Below are positions 59,352 to 64,000 of a DNA stretch of 64,000 nucleotides, piece by piece. The translations under genes and the position numbers were made by a program. Source of the DNA: Steromphala cineraria (taxonomy: Eukaryota; Mollusca; Gastropoda; Trochida; Trochidae); the NCBI GenBank assembly GCA_916613615.1, contig OU744732.1:57744727-57808726 (forward strand), given 5' to 3'. Within the stretch, counting starts at the first letter, position 1, and every line of letters starts with the position of its first letter. The notes beneath the pieces were generated by a model that was not told the DNA's origin, ran no database searches, and saw nothing but the letters and a program-made list of their open reading frames with translations.

Positions 59352-62300
59352 CATCGTCCGTGTTTTAAACTGAACATACTACCCATGCTGTCTTTTTGTT
59401 CTTTGAACTTTTAGCAAGATACGTTACATTTATATTTTGAGTCAACAAATTTAGCCAAAGTTTACAAACCTAGTTATTGCATGATATTTTATTTTACCTC
59501 GTTAAGTATTGCTTAAACATTAAAAATGATGATAAAATCAGTATATCAATGTATAAGATACCAATTCCCCCTCCCTCTTGTATAACCTTCCTTTAGGCTT
59601 TTCTTGTTATCTATGTTTGTTATCGCTTTACATATTGATCATTTGTGGACCCGTCAGAGAATGTGTTGCATGAAAAGCGTGCACCCTGATATGCTATCAG
59701 ATTTGTTAAAAAGAGTCAAGAACTCAAACCGATTAAAACCGAACACTGCTTAATTATAAAAACTTTTTTAAAAAGTTCATCAGAGCTTATGCACAATCTG
59801 CTGTAAGCCCTGTGGTGGCTTGTGGACCTGTGCAATGCTCAGTCGACCGCCATCAGTATAGTTCAACAACAATGGGCGCGGCTTTGCAGTAAACAATGGG
59901 CGCGGCTCGTTGGATGAGTGGGTTACCCGCTCATTGCTGCATAAACTGAGATTTGATAAGCTAATCTTTATAAATGATACAGCAATGCTTGACAGTTATC
60001 GTGTTGCGATTAAAAAAGAATAGTGTCAGCAAACAGACACTGCCATATAAACAATAGACCCTTATCACATATCTGTTCTCGGTGTGCCAGCTTGACTATG
60101 GTCTGTTATAGAAAAACTTCATCCCGGATGAAGGAGTGTGAAACCTTCATTGTTCTTGTTACAGATACGTATCACATCTAGTTTTAAAATATTGTAATAC
60201 CTACCTGGAGGCTTTACGTTGCACAATGACAGACCCACCCTTCCCAGTGACCGGAGTAACCTTTCCTCGGGCAAGCCCTTGCTAGTTTTCATAACAATGA
60301 CCATAACCGCTCGTATAAGGTCATGTTTAAATATAGTTAAGTTCCTATCTTTGTCTTAACAAATACATAATACACTTTACTCAAGGATAATGTCTTTACA
60401 GACATGTAATCAAAATACTTTATTGTTTTTAAATAACAAAATATAGCAGTTAATGCCGACACGGTTTGGTGACTTGCTTTGCAGTAGTAAGTAGTAAGTA
60501 GTAAGTAGTAAGGCACCAACTAGTACGTGGTTACTAAAAGCAAAAAACAGTATTGATACCATGGTGTTGTGTATATTTTGTAATGTTGTGTTCAATCGTT
60601 TTGGGCTGAAATTCTATCTGAAAGATTTAGGTAATCATAATATTCTTGTTTGTCAAAACCACAGAAAAAAGTTGAAACAATGTTACATGTCTTAACTATC
60701 AAAACAACATGTTGTTTTCAAAACAAATCTCAAATCTTGTGTTGCTTGCTGTACGAGAAAACAAAGTTTGTCTTAAACAAAAGATCTAATCTATCACAGG
60801 TTTCTTGAAATATAAATCGGTATCTAAAAGTCAGTTAATTCAGTAATCAAGCTATTCATTTCACAATATATCTGTCTTTAAAATGCTGATGTTTTGTCAT
60901 CTTATCTATCAATTGTTAATTTTGAAATTACTTCCGATATCATAGTAACAATTTGATATATTGCTATAAAGCATCAAAGTCTTAAGTGCATTTTGGGTTG
61001 AACATTATCGTATATTATAAAAAAAATTATCTATAAGGAGCTTTTATCAGAAAAATCTTTCCGTTGACTTTACCTATTGACTCGACAGCCTTTTCACTTG
61101 TGTGCGATAAGTGGATCATTGTTATTACCAAAGAATTGTACAAAGAAAGTATTTGACACTACTAAAAGCAACAATGTCGAATCTTGCAGACAGAAAGAGG
61201 CCTATCATTTTCGTTAGCCCTCAACAGATCAAAGCAGATATTTTAGTAGCAGTTTTAACACTCTTTTTCCATTTAACGCTGAGGTTTAAAGCACAAAGGA
61301 AGTAAAATATTTTGATAACATTATTCGCCCGAGTGATATGTTATCAGCCACCCAAAGCGGTGAAACATATTGGTAATTTACTTGCAAATGGGTCGTATTA
61401 TCATCAAAAATTATTTCTTTTATTGGAGTGACTTAAGCTTTCGGGCATGTCAGAATATATATTAGCTATTTGGTCATGTGTTAAAAGGGTTCGGTTAAAG
61501 TCAAATCGCCGGAAAGAAATGCCTGTGATGTACATAGGATCGCCTAGATTGTTAAATCGCTTCTGAGCTATGTCCATCGATCCGTGTACATTTGATCTTA
61601 AGCCAGTTAGATCTTATTTAACGGACTTGATGACTTACTTATACTGTATGTGGCTGGAGTCATGTCAAACGGTTTGAATTGTGTTGTTGTATTGAGAATG
61701 TCATTTGACATTGAAGTGTCAATATACACTTTAACCTGGTCTTACTAGAGTCTAACTAGAGTGTTTAAACCGATCCGGCATTATCGAAACAAGTTCACAC
61801 TAGAACCTTGTCTAAACCCCCTAGTCTAAAAATGTACAGATGCCAGGGAGGTAGTTTAGCTTTGGTTTAAGCATCTGCATTATTACATCGTCAAACATAA
61901 CACATTGAATACAATCAATAATTATTTTGATATTTAACAATATTTTGCTTGGGTTTTCTTACGTACGAACCATTACTATGTACTTATTACCATACGGGCC
62001 AAATAGTTAAGTCAATCAGTACACATGTTATTTCCCCCAAACAAGTTTTACAAAAATACTCTTTTTAACAGCAATTTGTTTTAAAACACTGTAACCATTC
62101 TAAGGAAGATGCGCACAACAATATATCTTTTTTTTCTACATATTTTCAAGTTTTCATCAAGGTGAATTTACACCTACATTTTACATAATAAATCAAAATG
62201 GTTTGACCGAATTATTTTGGGGACAGAACTTCACTGTTGCTTCCATCGATGACACATTCCTAGTGACAGTTATTCATTGGAAGGAATGCTATAATCAAAC

Positions 62301-62450
62301 ATACATATTAAAGAAAAATAAAGTTGGAATGATATCAGCCACATCAGGTATTACAGTATTACTGATACACTCACAATTTGTGGTTACGTGCGCTTCAAAT
62401 ACTTATGAAACTACATCAACGTAATTCACATTCTCTCTTCACTGCACTCT
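59352..62450. other. No gene recognised
   Basis: A short (AGTAAGT)n run lies at about 60484-60511. A duplicated AACAATGGGCGCGGCT (about 59867 and 59893) marks a small GC-rich patch. No coding pattern was seen. Confidence 0.3.
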
Positions 62451-62456
62451 TGAGCT

Positions 62457-62808
62457 CATTCCCTCCCCACAGAGGCAGATGTCATGTCATGAAGTGTTGA
62501 TCGAGCCTCTGTTCTTCTTATACAAAATCCATGGGTTCCGGCAGTTTTCCCTAGCGGAAAAACATTACACCTCAATTCATTTGAATGTCTTAGCAAATGA
62601 AAACGCTTCTCGCATGGAAAGGGTGGTTCATATCACCATGCTTTTGTCATGATTTAGTAGCCACAATAATGATTTTAGAACAGCGTCGCTGATTGAACAA
62701 CTATCTTAGATTGCCTCCAATCAGGCATCTCCCCCACAAACTCGGCGAATAAGAACAGAGGCTCGATCAACATTCCATGACTTGATCTGCCTCTGTAGGA
62801 GGAGAATG
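62457..62808. mobile_element. TIR element, about 352 bp, complete reference copy
   Basis: The left end (CATTCCCTCCCCACAGAGGC, then TGTTGATCGAGCCTCTGTTC) is inverted at about 62750-62808; the two ends match at roughly 80% over 55-60 bases. The interior is non-coding and matches the two halves of the element split at 25.9-27.5 kb. No clear target duplication was identified. Confidence 0.8.
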
Positions 62809-63221
62809 CGTAATTCATCTCATTGATAGATCATTATGATAACAGTATGTGATTTGCGTTATCCATAGTGGTTGATACTTGTTTTTCTTTTCAATACTTT
62901 CCTAAATTTATCTCATCTATATCAGCATCGACTAATTGATTTTGTGAACTGATTTCTGTACCTTTACAATACCATGCAAATAACGGATCAAGAAATTATA
63001 AACGCTGGGTAAGGGCACTAAATGTTTAAAAGTAAGTTGGTTCACACTTGAGTTTCAAACAATCTAACAAAATTCTACTTTTGGATTCGCTATTGTAATG
63101 TTATGCACGAAAAGGACTAGCTTCGCTTTACCGACACGCCCATTTATTCATAACCAGAACCCTTTTGAAAAGAACACTTTTACCGTGTCTTATTTGACGA
63201 GGAAAATAGAATAATCATGTC

Positions 63222-63350
63222 TTAAAGGGGGTCTCCAACTTCTAATTTTTAACGTCCAGTGTTTTATTAGCGAGGCCTTCTCCGACCCTCTCGGGGCCTC
63301 GCTAATAAAACACTGGAAGTTAAAAATTAGAAGTTGGAGACCCCCTTTAA
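63222..63350. mobile_element. 129-bp near-perfect hairpin element flanked by TTAA
   Basis: The arms of 56 bases (63222-63277 and 63295-63350) pair with a single mismatch. The outer ends are TTAAAGGGGGTCTCC and its complement. The loop is 17 bases. The ends resemble those of the TTAA MITE family (AGGGG after TTAA), but the bodies are unrelated. Confidence 0.88.
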
Positions 63351-64000
63351 CATAAGTCTTATGCAACGAAAGGGCCCAGATTCGCTTTCATCTTCCTGTA
63401 TTGCAAGTTTTCTTTTGTGAAATACTCTTGGAAAACCGTGACGTGTTTCTAAAATTAAACATGGCTATGTCGGATATAAATAAACCTTACGAACAGCAGA
63501 TGTTAACATGAAAATTAAGAACACGTCCTTTCATAAGAAACTTTCCATTATGTTGCCTTACGTGTATCTTTATCTTGACGGAGATATTCTACTTAAAGAA
63601 CAGCGTTGATCATATAAAGGAGATTTCCATTACTTTGTCTGATTTCAGTACTTATCTGATGTGAATCAATGAATTTATGTTTTATGTATATAGGGAAGGG
63701 GTCAATATCAAAACTATTTGCTTGCGTATTTGTCCTGGCCTGACCTTCACTAAAACCATAAACATCGATCCGTATGATGATTTACTATTGGGGTTATTCA
63801 CATGCTCTAACCATTGCTCAGGGTCACATATTTCGGAATGACAGTTTTAAATCTTATTATGTTTGTTATCTTATATAACTTATATTCATATAAATTGGAT
63901 GTGTGAAATTTGCTTTCACGTTGATAGATGACTGTTATAAGATTAATATTGAAAATTAGAATTCTTCGTACAATTTTCATTTGGGGATGTTTGAATCTAT
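63351..64000. other. Nothing recognised
   Basis: AT-rich sequence to the window edge with no recognised feature. Confidence 0.3.

Overview
The window looks like AT-rich nuclear DNA of an invertebrate. A lophotrochozoan, most likely a mollusc, is the best guess. The grounds are spliced genes with GT-AG introns, many short inverted-repeat elements, tRNA-like SINE heads, non-LTR and mariner relics, and dispersed motifs (GCGTAATGCG blocks, a 'cacttcgtggtggggga' tail) of a kind I associate with mollusc genomes. The taxon is an inference; no sequence seen here fixes it.

Only one host gene is well supported. It is the 3' part of a HES/hairy-type bHLH-Orange repressor on the + strand, with exons at 1-60, 1200-1272 and 2732-4137. 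The exons join in frame through the second half of the bHLH, the Orange domain, a long low-complexity region and a terminal WRPW Groucho-binding tetrapeptide. The first exon(s), the basic region and the promoter lie before base 1. Downstream, about 60 kb holds no convincing conserved gene. The best additional candidate is a small two-exon transcript at about 47.8-48.7 kb behind a CpG-rich CCAAT-containing stretch.

The rest is a layered repeat landscape. (1) A TTAA-flanked MITE family (ends AGGGGCAGTAGCACG) has seven copies at about 6.9, 33.4, 38.2, 39.0, 43.4, 49.5 and 58.9 kb. (2) A second TIR family is at 62.46-62.81 kb; another copy at 25.9-27.5 kb is split by a 5'-truncated non-LTR retrotransposon with a long open RT frame, and a lone end lies at 23.7 kb. 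(3) A decayed LINE at 33.0-34.2 kb is split by one of the TTAA MITEs. (4) A decayed mariner transposase is at 10.2-10.7 kb. (5) Several long hairpins (27.8, 31.5, 39.8, 47.5, 48.8-49.1, 59.1, 63.2 kb) include one with a perfect 9-bp target duplication. (6) Tc1-like TIR elements lie at 29.3-30.2, 34.8-37.4 and 42.2-42.7 kb; that at 34.8-37.4 kb carries a 1.5-kb satellite inside. (7) Tandem arrays are at 19.0, 31.1, 35.2-36.7, 40.9-41.9 and 53.0-53.6 kb.

The most interesting possible host signal is the repeated 11-mer GAGCGTGGGAA. I found four exact copies, plus close variants, scattered through otherwise gene-free sequence. It contains the CSL/Su(H) core CGTGGGAA, and HES genes are classic Notch targets, so these sites may mark distal Notch-responsive elements. 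All counts were made by eye without alignment tools.
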